A stretch of 64,000 bases of DNA from Ruminococcaceae bacterium BL-4 (GCA_902809935.1 LR778134.1:1-64000), one strand, 5' to 3'. Shown: positions 26,144-35,849, numbered from the stretch's first letter. Notes: generated by a model not told the origin, from the sequence alone. Made by a program: numbers and translations.

Positions 26144-26174
26144 TTGTCGTCAGAAATTTAATTTCTGACGACAA
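26144..26174. terminator. Perfect inverted repeat between lacI-type gene and transpeptidase gene
   Basis: TTGTCGTCAGAAATT pairs with AATTTCTGACGACAA around one base or a short loop. It lies 11 bp after the stop of the giant transpeptidase gene and acts as its terminator; TTTT follows on the minus strand. Confidence 0.85.
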
Positions 26175-26185
26175 GATCTAATATT

Positions 26186-29068
26186 TTAGTAAGAAACGAC
26201 TTTGGTCCCATATGGAATATTATCATAAATCCATTTCGCATTTTCCAATCTTAAACGAACACATCCATGCGAAAGTGCCATTCCAACCCGATCATCCATC
26301 GAGTAATCGGGCGTCGGATACTGATAATACAAAGTGGAATGAAATAGAAAATCTTCATAAAACTGCGTATAGTAAAAGCATCTTGCAGAACCGGAATCAA
26401 AATAATATCCCTTAGATGACGTAGAAAATTCTCCAGTAATTGTGGGGGTTCCCGGCGCACCATTTGCGCAATCCCATGTGTAAAGGCGGTTCCAGTTTCC
26501 GGACCATCCATAAAATACGGAAACTTTATGTACACTCGTATTGACAAGGATCAAATAATTGGTATTACTGCTATACCCTTGTGCACGCGCTTCCATCTCT
26601 GCAATTTCAGGCGGTACATCCATCAAAACGCCATCATTATCCGCATAATAAATGGTACCGTTGGGGGCACGATAAGTCCCACGTACTTCATATCCTGTAT
26701 CTTCTCGGCCGTAATATTTTTTTCCATTCGCAGTAAACGCCCCAATTACGGCACCAGGATGTCCCGAGACTGCAGAATCATTTAAATAGTAGCGCTGCAA
26801 AATTCCATTATCATATTCTGATGTGATAAGCCAACCGGTCGTTTCTTGCAAATGACCATCTTGATCCGCAAGAAACATTTGTCCGCTAATTATTTTTTTC
26901 CCTCTTAAAACATGACCTTCATCTGGAATTCCATAATAGGAATATCCATCTAAATCAAAGAATCCCGTTTTAACCGTCGAATAATTTCCAGTTGGATTTT
27001 CCAGATAGTAGCGTTCTGTAACCCCATCGTATTGGGCCGTCTCAAGCCAGCCTATTTGAGTCAGTAGTTTTCCATCGCTATTTGCAAGATAAAAATGTCC
27101 ATCCGGTGCTTTATATTTTCCGCACACAAGATAGCCTTTATCTTCCCGGCCGTAATAATAAGTTCCGTTTACACTGAAAAGTCCTGTCTTGACTGCATGG
27201 GTATTAGGGTCGATATAGTAAGGTGCCCAGTATCCGTCATAATCCGGAGTTATCAGCAAACCAGCATTTCTTAAAGTGCCGTTGCTGTTGGCTAAGTAAG
27301 TCTTTCCATCCGGAGCTTTATACTTTCCGCACACAAGATAGCCTTTATCTTCTCGGCCGTAATAATAAGTCCCGTTTACACTGAAAAATCCTATCTTGAC
27401 TGCATGAGTCTGCGCATCGATATAGTAAGGTGCCCAGTAACCATCATAGTCTGGGGTTATTAGCAAACCAGGATTTCTTAAAGTACCGTTACTGTTGGCT
27501 AAATAAGTCTTTCCATCCGGTGCTTTATACTTTCCGCACACAAGATAGCCTTTATCTTCCCGGCCGTAATAATAAGTCCCGTTTATGTTGAAAAACCCCG
27601 TCTTAATTGCATGGGTCTGCGCATCAATATAGTAAGGTGCCCAGTAACCGTCATAGTCCGGGGTTATCAGCAAACCAGGATTTCTTAAAGTGCCGTTGCT
27701 GTTTGCTAAGTAAGTCTTTCCATCCGGTGCTTTATATTTTCCACAGACAAGATAGCCTTTATCTTCCCGGCCGTAATAATAAGTCCCGTTTACGTTGAAA
27801 AATCCTATCTTGACTGCATGGGTCTGCGCATCAATATAGTACGGTGCCCAGTAACCATCATAGTCTGGAGTTACCAGCAAACCAGGATTTCTTAAAGTGC
27901 CGTTGCTGTTTGCTAAATAAGTCTTTCCATCCGGTGCTTTATATTTTCCACAGACAAGATAGCCCTTATCTTCCCGGCCGTAATAATAAGTCCCGTTTAT
28001 ATTGAAAAGCCCCGTCTTAATTGCATGGGTCTGCGCATCAATATAGTAAGGTGCCCAGTAACCGTCATAGTCCGGGGTTATCAGCAAACCGGATTTTCGC
28101 AAAGTGCCGTTGCTGTTGGCTAAATAAGTCTTTCCATCCGGTGCTTTATATTTTCCGCACACAAGATAGCCTTTATCTTCTCGGCCGTAATAATAAGTCC
28201 CATTTATGTTGAAAAGCCCCGTTTTAATTGCATGGGTATTAGGGTCAATATAGTAAGGTGCCCAGTAACCGTCATAGTCTGGGGTTACCAGCAAACCAGC
28301 ATTTCTTAAAGTGCCGTTGCTGTTTGCTAAGTAAGTCTTTCCATCCGGTGCTTTATATTTTCCACAGACAAGATAGCCTTTATCTTCTCGGCCGTAATAA
28401 TAAGTCCCGTTTACACTGAAAAGTCCTGTCTTAACTGCATGGGTCTGCGCATCAATATAATAAGGTGCCCAGTAACCGTCATAGTCCGGGGTTATCAGCA
28501 AACCAGGATTTCTTAAAATCCCGTCGCTGCTTACTAAATAGAGGTTCCCATCGTCCCCCTTTTTCTTGCCTCCGCTCAGAATCGTTCCATCTGCCTGCGC
28601 ATAGCTAAACCCTTTTTCCGTCTGAAACAGTTCTTTTGTCTTTCTAACTCCTGTCTGGGAATCCAGATAATACTTCTTTCCATTCAGCTGCAGCCAACCT
28701 TTTTGCTTTTGTCCATTCTTGTAGTAATAGACACCTCCGCTTTCTGTTTTCCAACCATCAGAAACTGGCGGAGCCACTGTCTGCAGCGATTCTTTTGATG
28801 AGGTAGTCCCTCCTACATCTGAAGAGGCATTCCCACTTGCGCTCGAAGAACCTGAGGAAACCGTATTGGGTTCACTTGCGCTCTTAGAAGACGAAGATAC
28901 ACTTGACGCTGAACTTTCTACTGTGCTTGATACAGAAGATACAGATTGTACAACTGTAGTCCCTACTTTTGGGCTTCCTTCCTCCTGTGCATAAGCTAAA
29001 GGAAGCACTGCCGCAATGGTAAAGGCAGCTATGCTAACTATGCGCAGCATTTTTTTTAATGCTTTCAT
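26186..29068 (-). CDS. Secreted L,D-transpeptidase with 69-residue wall-binding repeats
   Basis: A 960-residue surface protein. It has a signal peptide (MKALKKMLRIVSIAAFTIAA to YAQEE) and a Ser-rich linker to about residue 100. A short choline-binding-like module follows (GWKTESGGVYYYKNGQKQKG). Then come seven near-identical 69-residue repeats, each with DYDGYWAPYY and NGTYYYGREDKGYLVCGKY, and two diverged repeats. The C-terminal YkuD domain (about residues 835-960) carries the catalytic motif SHGCVRL. YkuD enzymes form 3-3 crosslinks in peptidoglycan or attach proteins to it. The repeats resemble glucan/choline-binding repeats, but here the ligand is unknown. The gene has its own promoter and terminator, although it belongs to a family of three neighbours. 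Confidence 0.93.
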   Translation of the reverse strand: MKALKKMLRIVSIAAFTIAAVLPLAYAQEEGSPKVGTTVVQSVSSVSSTVESSASSVSSSSKSASEPNTVSSGSSSASGNASSDVGGTTSSKESLQTVAPPVSDGWKTESGGVYYYKNGQKQKGWLQLNGKKYYLDSQTGVRKTKELFQTEKGFSYAQADGTILSGGKKKGDDGNLYLVSSDGILRNPGLLITPDYDGYWAPYYIDAQTHAVKTGLFSVNGTYYYGREDKGYLVCGKYKAPDGKTYLANSNGTLRNAGLLVTPDYDGYWAPYYIDPNTHAIKTGLFNINGTYYYGREDKGYLVCGKYKAPDGKTYLANSNGTLRKSGLLITPDYDGYWAPYYIDAQTHAIKTGLFNINGTYYYGREDKGYLVCGKYKAPDGKTYLANSNGTLRNPGLLVTPDYDGYWAPYYIDAQTHAVKIGFFNVNGTYYYGREDKGYLVCGKYKAPDGKTYLANSNGTLRNPGLLITPDYDGYWAPYYIDAQTHAIKTGFFNINGTYYYGREDKGYLVCGKYKAPDGKTYLANSNGTLRNPGLLITPDYDGYWAPYYIDAQTHAVKIGFFSVNGTYYYGREDKGYLVCGKYKAPDGKTYLANSNGTLRNAGLLITPDYDGYWAPYYIDPNTHAVKTGLFSVNGTYYYGREDKGYLVCGKYKAPDGHFYLANSDGKLLTQIGWLETAQYDGVTERYYLENPTGNYSTVKTGFFDLDGYSYYGIPDEGHVLRGKKIISGQMFLADQDGHLQETTGWLITSEYDNGILQRYYLNDSAVSGHPGAVIGAFTANGKKYYGREDTGYEVRGTYRAPNGTIYYADNDGVLMDVPPEIAEMEARAQGYSSNTNYLILVNTSVHKVSVFYGWSGNWNRLYTWDCANGAPGTPTITGEFSTSSKGYYFDSGSARCFYYTQFYEDFLFHSTLYYQYPTPDYSMDDRVGMALSHGCVRLRLENAKWIYDNIPYGTKVVSY
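27056..28504 (-). repeat. Seven tandem 207-bp repeats in the transpeptidase gene
   Basis: Seven units of 207 bp (69 residues) in register fill exactly 1449 bp. Variation is limited to a few positions (for example AQ/PN before THA, and KTG/KIG). The same units occur in the two neighbouring genes, so the three arrays seem to be kept alike by recombination. Confidence 0.92.
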
Positions 29069-29100
29069 CGCTTTTCCCTACTTCTTTTTATAATATAAAT

Positions 29101-29129
29101 ATTTTAGCATATATTTAAATAATTTACAA
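29101..29129 (-). promoter_or_regulatory. Sigma-A promoter of the transpeptidase gene
   Basis: On the minus strand: TTGTAA (29124-29129), a 17-bp spacer, and TAAAAT (29101-29106), about 30 bp ahead of the ATG. It is surrounded by very A/T-rich DNA. Confidence 0.65.
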
Positions 29130-29216
29130 AATTATTTTATTAAAATTTCTAAAATTTGTACAGATATCCAGTCTTATCTATATGATTTTATTTTTATTTT
29201 TATACAACATAAAAAA

Positions 29217-29247
29217 ATTGCAAACCCACTATTTCTAGGTTTGCAAT
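29217..29247 (-). terminator. Terminator of the polysaccharide/surface-protein operon
   Basis: ATTGCAAACC pairs with GGTTTGCAAT; it is followed by a T-run on the minus strand. It lies 22 bp after the stop of the GH25 surface protein. Confidence 0.88.
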
Positions 29248-29269
29248 CTTTTTTATCTCATTATGAATT

Positions 29270-32119
29270 TTATTGAACTTTTAGGTATTCTCCATAGACC
29301 CAACCAACTGTTCCATCTGTTTTCCGAATCTGATACCAGACAGCTCCATTTACAAGTTGTTGATCCAAAACAACAACCTCTTCATTAGGGGAAATTTGAC
29401 CAACCGGATCTCCATTTGGAGCCGTCCGTCTGACATTTACAGATCCATCGGCTGCCGTACAAATTCCTGTCTTTGTCGATTCAGGAAGCCCGGCTATATT
29501 ATACCGATCCAAATCCGTATCTCCGTTAATCCCGTCTATCGTTCCCTTAGAACTGTACTGCCAAAGAGAAGTCTTTACATCTGGAGAAGCAACTTGATAC
29601 TGAGCATACCACATTGGATACTGTTGCAATTTAGAATAATCAAAATAATTCCGATAATAATCTAAGTTCGTGTAATTTCCAGCAATATATCCCATAGATT
29701 TCATCGCTTCGATAAATGCAACCGCCATATCGGTAATGTTTTCTTTGGTCGGTTCAACTTTGTTCATTTTCTGATAATAGTTGTAAGAAGCATATTCAAA
29801 ATCATAAAATGCAGGGAAAGTCAAACGATCTTTATAAGGAGATAATGCGTTTGCAAAAACAGAAGCTTCCAGTTTGGCATCCTCAACACTCGTAGCATAA
29901 CTAAACCAATAGGAACCAACCTTAATGCCCGCCGCAAGAGCCCCTTTAATATTTTGAATAAAATACGGATCAATTTGGGTAGCGGAATCTCCATAACCTG
30001 CTTGTATAATTGCAAAGGAAATTCCAGTATTTTTGACCTTGTTCCAATCAATAACTCCTTGATATTTAGAAACATCAACTCCAAGCATTTTGTCATTTAA
30101 AACGCCATTATCGCTAGAAGTATAAACATCTCCATGCGGATTGGTATAGGTACCTCGAACAATATAGCCATAGTCCTCTCGACCATAGTAATTTTTCTCG
30201 TCGACCATAAAAAGTCCTGTCTTAACTGCATGAGTATCTGCATCAATATAGTATATCTGCAAACTACCATCATAGTCAGAGGTAGAAACCCATCCAGAAG
30301 CTTTCAACGTACCATCACTATTGGCAAGATAAAAATGTCCATCCGGAGCTTTGTACTTTCCGCACACAAGATAGCCTTTATCTTCCCGACCGTAATAATA
30401 AGTCCCATTTACACTGAAAAATCCTGTCTTGACTGCATGGGTCTGCGCATCAATATAGTAAGGTGCCCAGTAACCATCATAGTCCGGGGTTATCAGCAAA
30501 CCAGGATTTCTTAAAGTACCGTTGCTGTTGGCTAAATAAGTCTTTCCATCCGGAGCTTTATACTTTCCGCACACAAGATAGCCTTTATCTTCCCGGCCGT
30601 AATAATAAGTCCCGTTTACGTTGAAAAATCCTATCTTGACTGCATGGGTCTGCGCATCAATATAGTAAGGTGCCCAGTACCCGTCATAGTCTGGGGTTAT
30701 CAGCAAACCAGGATTTCTTAAAGTACCGTTGCTGTTGGCTAAATAAGTCTTTCCATCCGGAGCTTTATACTTTCCGCACACAAGATAGCCTTTATCTTCC
30801 CGACCGTAATAATAAGTCCCGTTTACACTGAAAAATCCTATCTTGACTGCATGAGTCTGCGCATCGATATAGTACGGTGCCCAGTAACCATCATAGTCTG
30901 GGGTTATTAGCAAACCAGGATTTCTTAAAGTACCGTTACTGTTTGCTAAATAAGTCTTTCCATCCGGTGCTTTATACTTTCCGCACACAAGATAGCCTTT
31001 ATCTTCCCGGCCGTAATAATAAGTCCCGTTTACGTTGAAAAATCCTATCTTGACTGCATGGGTCTGCGCATCAATATAGTACGGTGCCCAGTAACCATCA
31101 TAGTCTGGGGTTATTAGCAAACCAGCATTTCTTAAAGTGCCGTTGCTGTTTGCTAAGTAAGTCTTTCCATCCGGTGCTTTATATTTTCCACAGACAAGAT
31201 AGCCTTTATCTTCCCGGCCGTAATAATAAGTCCCGTTTACGTTGAAAAATCCTATCTTGACTGCATGGGTCTGCGCATCAATATAGTACGGTGCCCAGTA
31301 ACCATCATAGTCTGGAGTTACCAGCAAACCAGAATTTCTTAAAGTGCCGTTGCTGTTTGCTAAATAAGTCTTTCCATCCGGTGCTTTATATTTTCCACAG
31401 ACAAGATAGCCCTTATCTTCCCGGCCGTAATAATAAGTCCCGTTTACGTTGAAAAGTCCTGTCTTAACTGCATGGGTCTGCGCATCAATATAGTAAGGTG
31501 CCCAGTAACCGTCATAGTCCGGGGTTACCAGCAAACCAGAATTTCTTAAAATCCCGTCGCTGCTTACTAAATAGAGGTTCCCATCGTCCCCCTTTTTCTT
31601 GCCTCCGCTCAGAATCGTTCCATCTGCCTGCGCATAGCTAAACCCTTTTTCCGTCTGAAACAGTTCTTTTGTCTTTCTAACTCCTGTCTGGGAATCCAGA
31701 TAATACTTCTTTCCGTTCAGCTGCAGCCAACCTTTTTGCTTTTGTCCATTCTTGTAGTAATAGACGCCTCCGCTTTCTGTTTTCCAACCATCAGAAACTG
31801 GCGGAGCCACTGTCTGCAGCGATTCTTTTGATGAGGTAGTCCCTCCTACATCTGAAGAGGCATTCCCACTTGCGCTCGAAGAACCTGAGGAAACCGTATT
31901 GGGTTCACTTGCGCTCTTAGAAGACGAAGATACACTTGACGCTGAACTTTCTACTGTGCTTGATACAGAAGATACAGAGGCCGACTGCACACTTGACACT
32001 TGGTTTTCAAAAGGTTGTTCCGAACTACTAACTTCTTGTGCATTAACAGGGAATGTACTCAAAGCAAGTCCAAATAAAATTGTTCCTAAAAAGCTAAGTT
32101 TTCTTTTATGTACGACCAA
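29270..32119 (-). CDS. Secreted GH25 lysozyme with 69-residue wall-binding repeats and SH3 domain
   Basis: A 949-residue surface muramidase. The frame reaches 32173, but a TTG at 32119 with AAAGGGG 10 bp upstream gives a normal signal peptide (VVHKRKLSFLGTILFGLAL, cleavage after VNA). Next follow the Ser-rich linker and short module shared with the two neighbours, six near-identical 69-residue repeats and one diverged one. A GH25 domain (about residues 645-850; start LGVDVSKYQGVIDWNKV, FYDFEYAS, GNYTNLDYYRNYF) follows. Finally there is a bacterial SH3 domain (GSVNVRRTAPNGDPVGQI, TVGWVYGEYLKVQ). It likely cleaves the host's own wall during growth. It overlaps or nearly touches the C39 gene and is thus part of the polysaccharide transcript. 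Confidence 0.93.
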   Translation of the reverse strand: MVVHKRKLSFLGTILFGLALSTFPVNAQEVSSSEQPFENQVSSVQSASVSSVSSTVESSASSVSSSSKSASEPNTVSSGSSSASGNASSDVGGTTSSKESLQTVAPPVSDGWKTESGGVYYYKNGQKQKGWLQLNGKKYYLDSQTGVRKTKELFQTEKGFSYAQADGTILSGGKKKGDDGNLYLVSSDGILRNSGLLVTPDYDGYWAPYYIDAQTHAVKTGLFNVNGTYYYGREDKGYLVCGKYKAPDGKTYLANSNGTLRNSGLLVTPDYDGYWAPYYIDAQTHAVKIGFFNVNGTYYYGREDKGYLVCGKYKAPDGKTYLANSNGTLRNAGLLITPDYDGYWAPYYIDAQTHAVKIGFFNVNGTYYYGREDKGYLVCGKYKAPDGKTYLANSNGTLRNPGLLITPDYDGYWAPYYIDAQTHAVKIGFFSVNGTYYYGREDKGYLVCGKYKAPDGKTYLANSNGTLRNPGLLITPDYDGYWAPYYIDAQTHAVKIGFFNVNGTYYYGREDKGYLVCGKYKAPDGKTYLANSNGTLRNPGLLITPDYDGYWAPYYIDAQTHAVKTGFFSVNGTYYYGREDKGYLVCGKYKAPDGHFYLANSDGTLKASGWVSTSDYDGSLQIYYIDADTHAVKTGLFMVDEKNYYGREDYGYIVRGTYTNPHGDVYTSSDNGVLNDKMLGVDVSKYQGVIDWNKVKNTGISFAIIQAGYGDSATQIDPYFIQNIKGALAAGIKVGSYWFSYATSVEDAKLEASVFANALSPYKDRLTFPAFYDFEYASYNYYQKMNKVEPTKENITDMAVAFIEAMKSMGYIAGNYTNLDYYRNYFDYSKLQQYPMWYAQYQVASPDVKTSLWQYSSKGTIDGINGDTDLDRYNIAGLPESTKTGICTAADGSVNVRRTAPNGDPVGQISPNEEVVVLDQQLVNGAVWYQIRKTDGTVGWVYGEYLKVQ
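30296..31537 (-). repeat. Six tandem 207-bp repeats in the lysozyme gene
   Basis: Six units of 207 bp, exactly 1242 bp, of the same type as in the neighbouring genes. Every unit contains one cysteine in LVCGKY. Confidence 0.92.
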
Positions 32120-32148
32120 AGTGATTGATCCCCTTTCTAAAAATTTTT

Positions 32149-34845
32149 TTATAAAACGACTGCGCTTCGACACCCAAGGCCCTGAAAACGGCTTTCCGCA
32201 AGGGCACGGTCATAAGCTTTTACTCCATTCCCATCATATGGGTCATTAAAATAATAATAGTCTGAGTCATACCCGACTAAAACTAAACAATGCTCGTTAG
32301 CAGGCCATGTAAAGATTTCGCCGGTAACAGAATCCCAATAATCATAATAATCTACAGATTGAATTCCGGGATTTGTAATCATCCATGTCTGGGAAGGATA
32401 ACTAGGGACCATATTAATTGTTGCCCAAACAAGAACGGGTTTTCCAACCGATACATACGTTTCTGCCAACTCCTGCAAAGGAGTTCCAGTTGTGACCATT
32501 GCTCTATGCCCTTCCGGTAAAACCTGATTCATTGCATCTACAATGACAGGTGGAAAGCACCCAAATCCATCTAAAAGATATGGATTTCCAACAAAACATT
32601 CATCTGGACTAGGACCTGCAAGTTCAGGCCACGAATCGATAGAACTCAAATCCGTACATGGGATACGAGAAACCCATTCGTCCTCAGAAATAGGAACTCC
32701 ATAATATTGCAGCACCATATATGCGCTCACTAATTCACATCCAGTTGGGAAGTCTCCCTCTTGGCTAAAATATGGAACATTAATCCGCGCTGTATCGGGA
32801 ACTGTTCCCAAAATTCCATTATGGTCTCCGTAATAACAGTTTCCATCCGGAGCATAATAGAGGCCAATCACAAGGGATCCATTATCTTCCCGACCATAAT
32901 AATCATGACCATCCACACTGAATTTTCCCGTTTTAACCGTCGAATAATTTCCAGTTGAATTTTCCAGATAGTAGCGTTCTGTAACCCCATCGTATTGGGC
33001 CGTCTCAAGCCAGCCTATTTGAGTCAGTAGTTTTCCATCGCTATTTGCAAGATAAAAATGTCCATCCGGAGCTTTATACTTTCCGCACACAAGATAGCCT
33101 TTATCTTCCCGGCCGTAATAATAAGTCCCGTTTATGTTGAAAAGCCCCGTCTTAATTGCATGGGTCTGCGCATCAATATAATACGGTGCCCAGTAACCGT
33201 CATAGTCCGGAGTTATTAGCAAACCAGGATTTCTTAAAGTGCCGTTGCTGTTTGCTAAGTAAGTCTTTCCATCCGGAGCTTTATACTTTCCGCACACAAG
33301 ATAGCCTTTATCTTCTCGGCCGTAATAATAAGTCCCATTTATGTTGAAAAGCCCTGTCTTAATTGCATGGGTATTAGGGTCGATATAGTAAGGCGCCCAG
33401 TACCCGTCATAATCCGCAGTTATTAGCAAACCGGATTTTCGCAAAGTGCCGTTGCTATTGGCTAAATAAGTCTTTCCATCCGGAGCTTTATATTTTCCAC
33501 AGACAAGATAGCCTTTATCTTCTCGGCCGTAATAATAAGTCCCATTTATGTTGAAAAGCCCCGTCTTAATTGCATGGGTCTGCGCATCGATATAGTAAGG
33601 TGCCCAGTACCCGTCATAATCCGGAGTTATTAGCAAACCGGATTTTCGCAAAGTGCCGTTGCTATTGGCTAAGTAAGTCTTTCCATCCGGTGCTTTATAT
33701 TTTCCACACACAAGATAGCCTTTATCTTCTCGGCCGTAATAATAAGTCCCGTTTATGTTGAAAAGCCCCGTCTTAATTGCATGGGTATTAGGGTCGATAT
33801 AGTAAGGTGCCCAGTAACCATCATAGTCTGCGGTTATCAGCAAACCAGGATTTCTTAAAGTGCCGTTGCTGTTTGCTAAGTAAGTCTTTCCATCCGGTGC
33901 TTTATATTTTCCGCACACAAGATAGCCTTTATCTTCCCGGCCGTAATAATAAGTCCCGTTTATGTTGAAAAGCCCCGTCTTAATTGCATGGGTCTGCGCA
34001 TCAATATAATACGGTGCCCAGTAACCGTCATAGTCTGGGGTTATTAGCAAACCAGCATTTCTTAAAGTGCCGTTGCTGTTGGCTAAGTAAGTCTTTCCAT
34101 CCGGAGCTTTATATTTTCCACAGACAAGATAACCTTTATCTTCTCGGCCGTAATAATAAGTCCCGTTTACGTTGAAAAGTCCTGTCTTAACTGCATGGGT
34201 CTGCGCATCAATATAGTAAGGTGCCCAGTAACCGTCATAGTCCGGGGTTACCAGCAAACCAGAATTTCTTAAAATCCCGTCGCTGCTTACTAAATAGAGG
34301 TTCCCATCGTCCCCCTTTTTCTTGCCTCCGCTCAGAATCGTTCCATCTGCCTGCGCATAGCTAAACCCTTTTTCCGTCTGAAACAGTTCTTTTGTCTTTC
34401 TAACTCCTGTCTGGGAATCCAGATAATACTTCTTTCCGTTCAGCTGCAGCCAACCTTTTTGCTTTTGTCCATTCTTGTAGTAATAGACGCCTCCGCTTTC
34501 TGTTTTCCAACCATCAGAAACTGGCGGAGCCACTGTCTGCAGCGATTCTTTTGATGAGGTAGTCCCTCCTACATCTGAAGAGGCATTCCCACTTGCGCTC
34601 GAAGAACCTGAGGAAACCGAAGCGCTGGAATCAGATGTTATTGTTGATTCCGATGACGTCGAAGGTGTTGAGGATACTTGGCTATTACTTTCTGAAACAG
34701 GTTGGGATTCTACTTGTTCCTGTGAAAAAGAAGAAAGTGCATTTTCAGATGACGAAGTCTGTTCCGCAGCATATACCGGAGTCAAAGCAGTCCCAACGCC
34801 TAATAATGCCGTTACCAACATCATTCCAAATTGTTTGTGTTTCAA
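32149..34845 (-). CDS. Secreted C39-like cysteine peptidase with 69-residue wall-binding repeats
   Basis: An 898-residue surface protein. A signal peptide (MKHKQFGMMLVTALLGVGTA, cleavage after VYA) precedes a Ser-rich linker and the shared short module. Six near-identical and one diverged 69-residue repeats follow. The C-terminal domain (about residues 690-898) is C39-like: VPYFSQEGDFPTGCELVSAYM has the catalytic cysteine, and NEHCLVLVGYD with NDPYDG the histidine and aspartate. Its substrate may be peptide cross-links or other surface proteins. The start is TTG; AAGGAGG lies 9 bp upstream and overlaps the stop of the preceding glycosyltransferase, so translation is coupled to the polysaccharide operon. 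Confidence 0.93.
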   Translation of the reverse strand: MKHKQFGMMLVTALLGVGTALTPVYAAEQTSSSENALSSFSQEQVESQPVSESNSQVSSTPSTSSESTITSDSSASVSSGSSSASGNASSDVGGTTSSKESLQTVAPPVSDGWKTESGGVYYYKNGQKQKGWLQLNGKKYYLDSQTGVRKTKELFQTEKGFSYAQADGTILSGGKKKGDDGNLYLVSSDGILRNSGLLVTPDYDGYWAPYYIDAQTHAVKTGLFNVNGTYYYGREDKGYLVCGKYKAPDGKTYLANSNGTLRNAGLLITPDYDGYWAPYYIDAQTHAIKTGLFNINGTYYYGREDKGYLVCGKYKAPDGKTYLANSNGTLRNPGLLITADYDGYWAPYYIDPNTHAIKTGLFNINGTYYYGREDKGYLVCGKYKAPDGKTYLANSNGTLRKSGLLITPDYDGYWAPYYIDAQTHAIKTGLFNINGTYYYGREDKGYLVCGKYKAPDGKTYLANSNGTLRKSGLLITADYDGYWAPYYIDPNTHAIKTGLFNINGTYYYGREDKGYLVCGKYKAPDGKTYLANSNGTLRNPGLLITPDYDGYWAPYYIDAQTHAIKTGLFNINGTYYYGREDKGYLVCGKYKAPDGHFYLANSDGKLLTQIGWLETAQYDGVTERYYLENSTGNYSTVKTGKFSVDGHDYYGREDNGSLVIGLYYAPDGNCYYGDHNGILGTVPDTARINVPYFSQEGDFPTGCELVSAYMVLQYYGVPISEDEWVSRIPCTDLSSIDSWPELAGPSPDECFVGNPYLLDGFGCFPPVIVDAMNQVLPEGHRAMVTTGTPLQELAETYVSVGKPVLVWATINMVPSYPSQTWMITNPGIQSVDYYDYWDSVTGEIFTWPANEHCLVLVGYDSDYYYFNDPYDGNGVKAYDRALAESRFQGLGCRSAVVL
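33019..34260 (-). repeat. Six tandem 207-bp repeats in the C39-like peptidase gene
   Basis: Six units of 207 bp, exactly 1242 bp. The unit after them starts IGWLETAQYDG and is almost the same as the first diverged unit in the transpeptidase gene, so both share the boundary as well. Confidence 0.92.
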
Positions 34846-34859
34846 GGGAGAATGCCTCC

Positions 34860-35849
34860 TTAACGAATCTTAAAATTAATTTGATAAGCATAGCATAGAT
34901 CTCCAAAATACACTTTCCATGCTCCCTTTGTAGTATGGTAATATCGCTCATATTCTTTTAAGCTTCCTATCAAAGAAAACCAGGAAGAAAGATGTTTTTT
35001 CGAAAGGAAAATCAACCTCTTTTTTTCAAATGCAATTGCCTTTCGAATTTCTTCAGCATCCCCGTCGGTAAGACACGGATATTGGTCTTTTGTTTTTAAA
35101 ATCCATTCATGCGCTTCTATCGATCTTTGGAGAGCAGCTTTTCTTTTTTCCGTGTCATCAATTAGGGTCTTACGGGAAACTGCAGAAAGAGAATTGTTAT
35201 CTCCGTGAAAGCGATACTGAAAAAGTGGCTGATGTAAGATTTGATTTTTCCCCAAAAGGGCAGCCATCATATTCAGTGCCCAGTCATGTCCTAAAATGGG
35301 ACTTAAATGCTCCCGATCTGCTTTCTGGATCACTGGGCGCCGTAAACACATCGCGCAACCTCGAATACGAGAGCAAACGATCTGGCTATCAACTGAAACC
35401 GTCTCTATGTTGCCGCTCTGATCTGTAATCGCATTTAAAACTTTATTCTCTTCGGAAAACGGATCTCCATTGCCGTCAATCAGCGTATATGCAGAAGAAA
35501 GTGCCATACACTCCGGATGGCACTCCATATATTCTGTCATAATTTTGACTTTGTTCGAAAGCCATACGTCATCTTGGTCACTTAAAAACACGATTTCTCC
35601 GTGCGTATGATCCAATGCGGAAAAGAAATTCCCATTAAACCCAAGATTGTGCTCATTCACAATCAGATGCCAGGTTCCCTCCAGATGATTTTCTTTGATA
35701 AACTGCGCAACAATTTGTGCAGTTTGATCTTTCGAAGCATCATCGCTGATGACGACTTCATCAACAGGACGCGTCTGATGCAAAATAGAATTCAGCTGCT
35801 GTAGGATATATTTCTCTCCGCAATAAGTCGCCATCGCAACAGAAATCAT
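34860..35849 (-). CDS. Family 2 glycosyltransferase, rhamnosyltransferase-like
   Basis: A 329-residue GT-A enzyme: MISVAMATYCGEKYILQQLN starts the nucleotide-sugar fold, DDASKDQT follows, and LSDQDDVW is the metal-binding DxD-like motif. GHDWALNMM and FHGDNNS are typical of rhamnan rhamnosyltransferases (RgpB-like), so a dTDP-rhamnose donor is plausible. It overlaps the polymerase gene by 4 bp (ATGA) and precedes the C39-like protein by 14 bp. It acts at the cytosolic membrane face. Confidence 0.88.
   Translation of the reverse strand: MISVAMATYCGEKYILQQLNSILHQTRPVDEVVISDDASKDQTAQIVAQFIKENHLEGTWHLIVNEHNLGFNGNFFSALDHTHGEIVFLSDQDDVWLSNKVKIMTEYMECHPECMALSSAYTLIDGNGDPFSEENKVLNAITDQSGNIETVSVDSQIVCSRIRGCAMCLRRPVIQKADREHLSPILGHDWALNMMAALLGKNQILHQPLFQYRFHGDNNSLSAVSRKTLIDDTEKRKAALQRSIEAHEWILKTKDQYPCLTDGDAEEIRKAIAFEKKRLIFLSKKHLSSWFSLIGSLKEYERYYHTTKGAWKVYFGDLCYAYQINFKIR

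Noticed and set aside
27607-28212. 63-residue frames recurring at 414-bp distance in repeats
   Set aside because: They come from the antisense of the 207-bp repeats and share their period.
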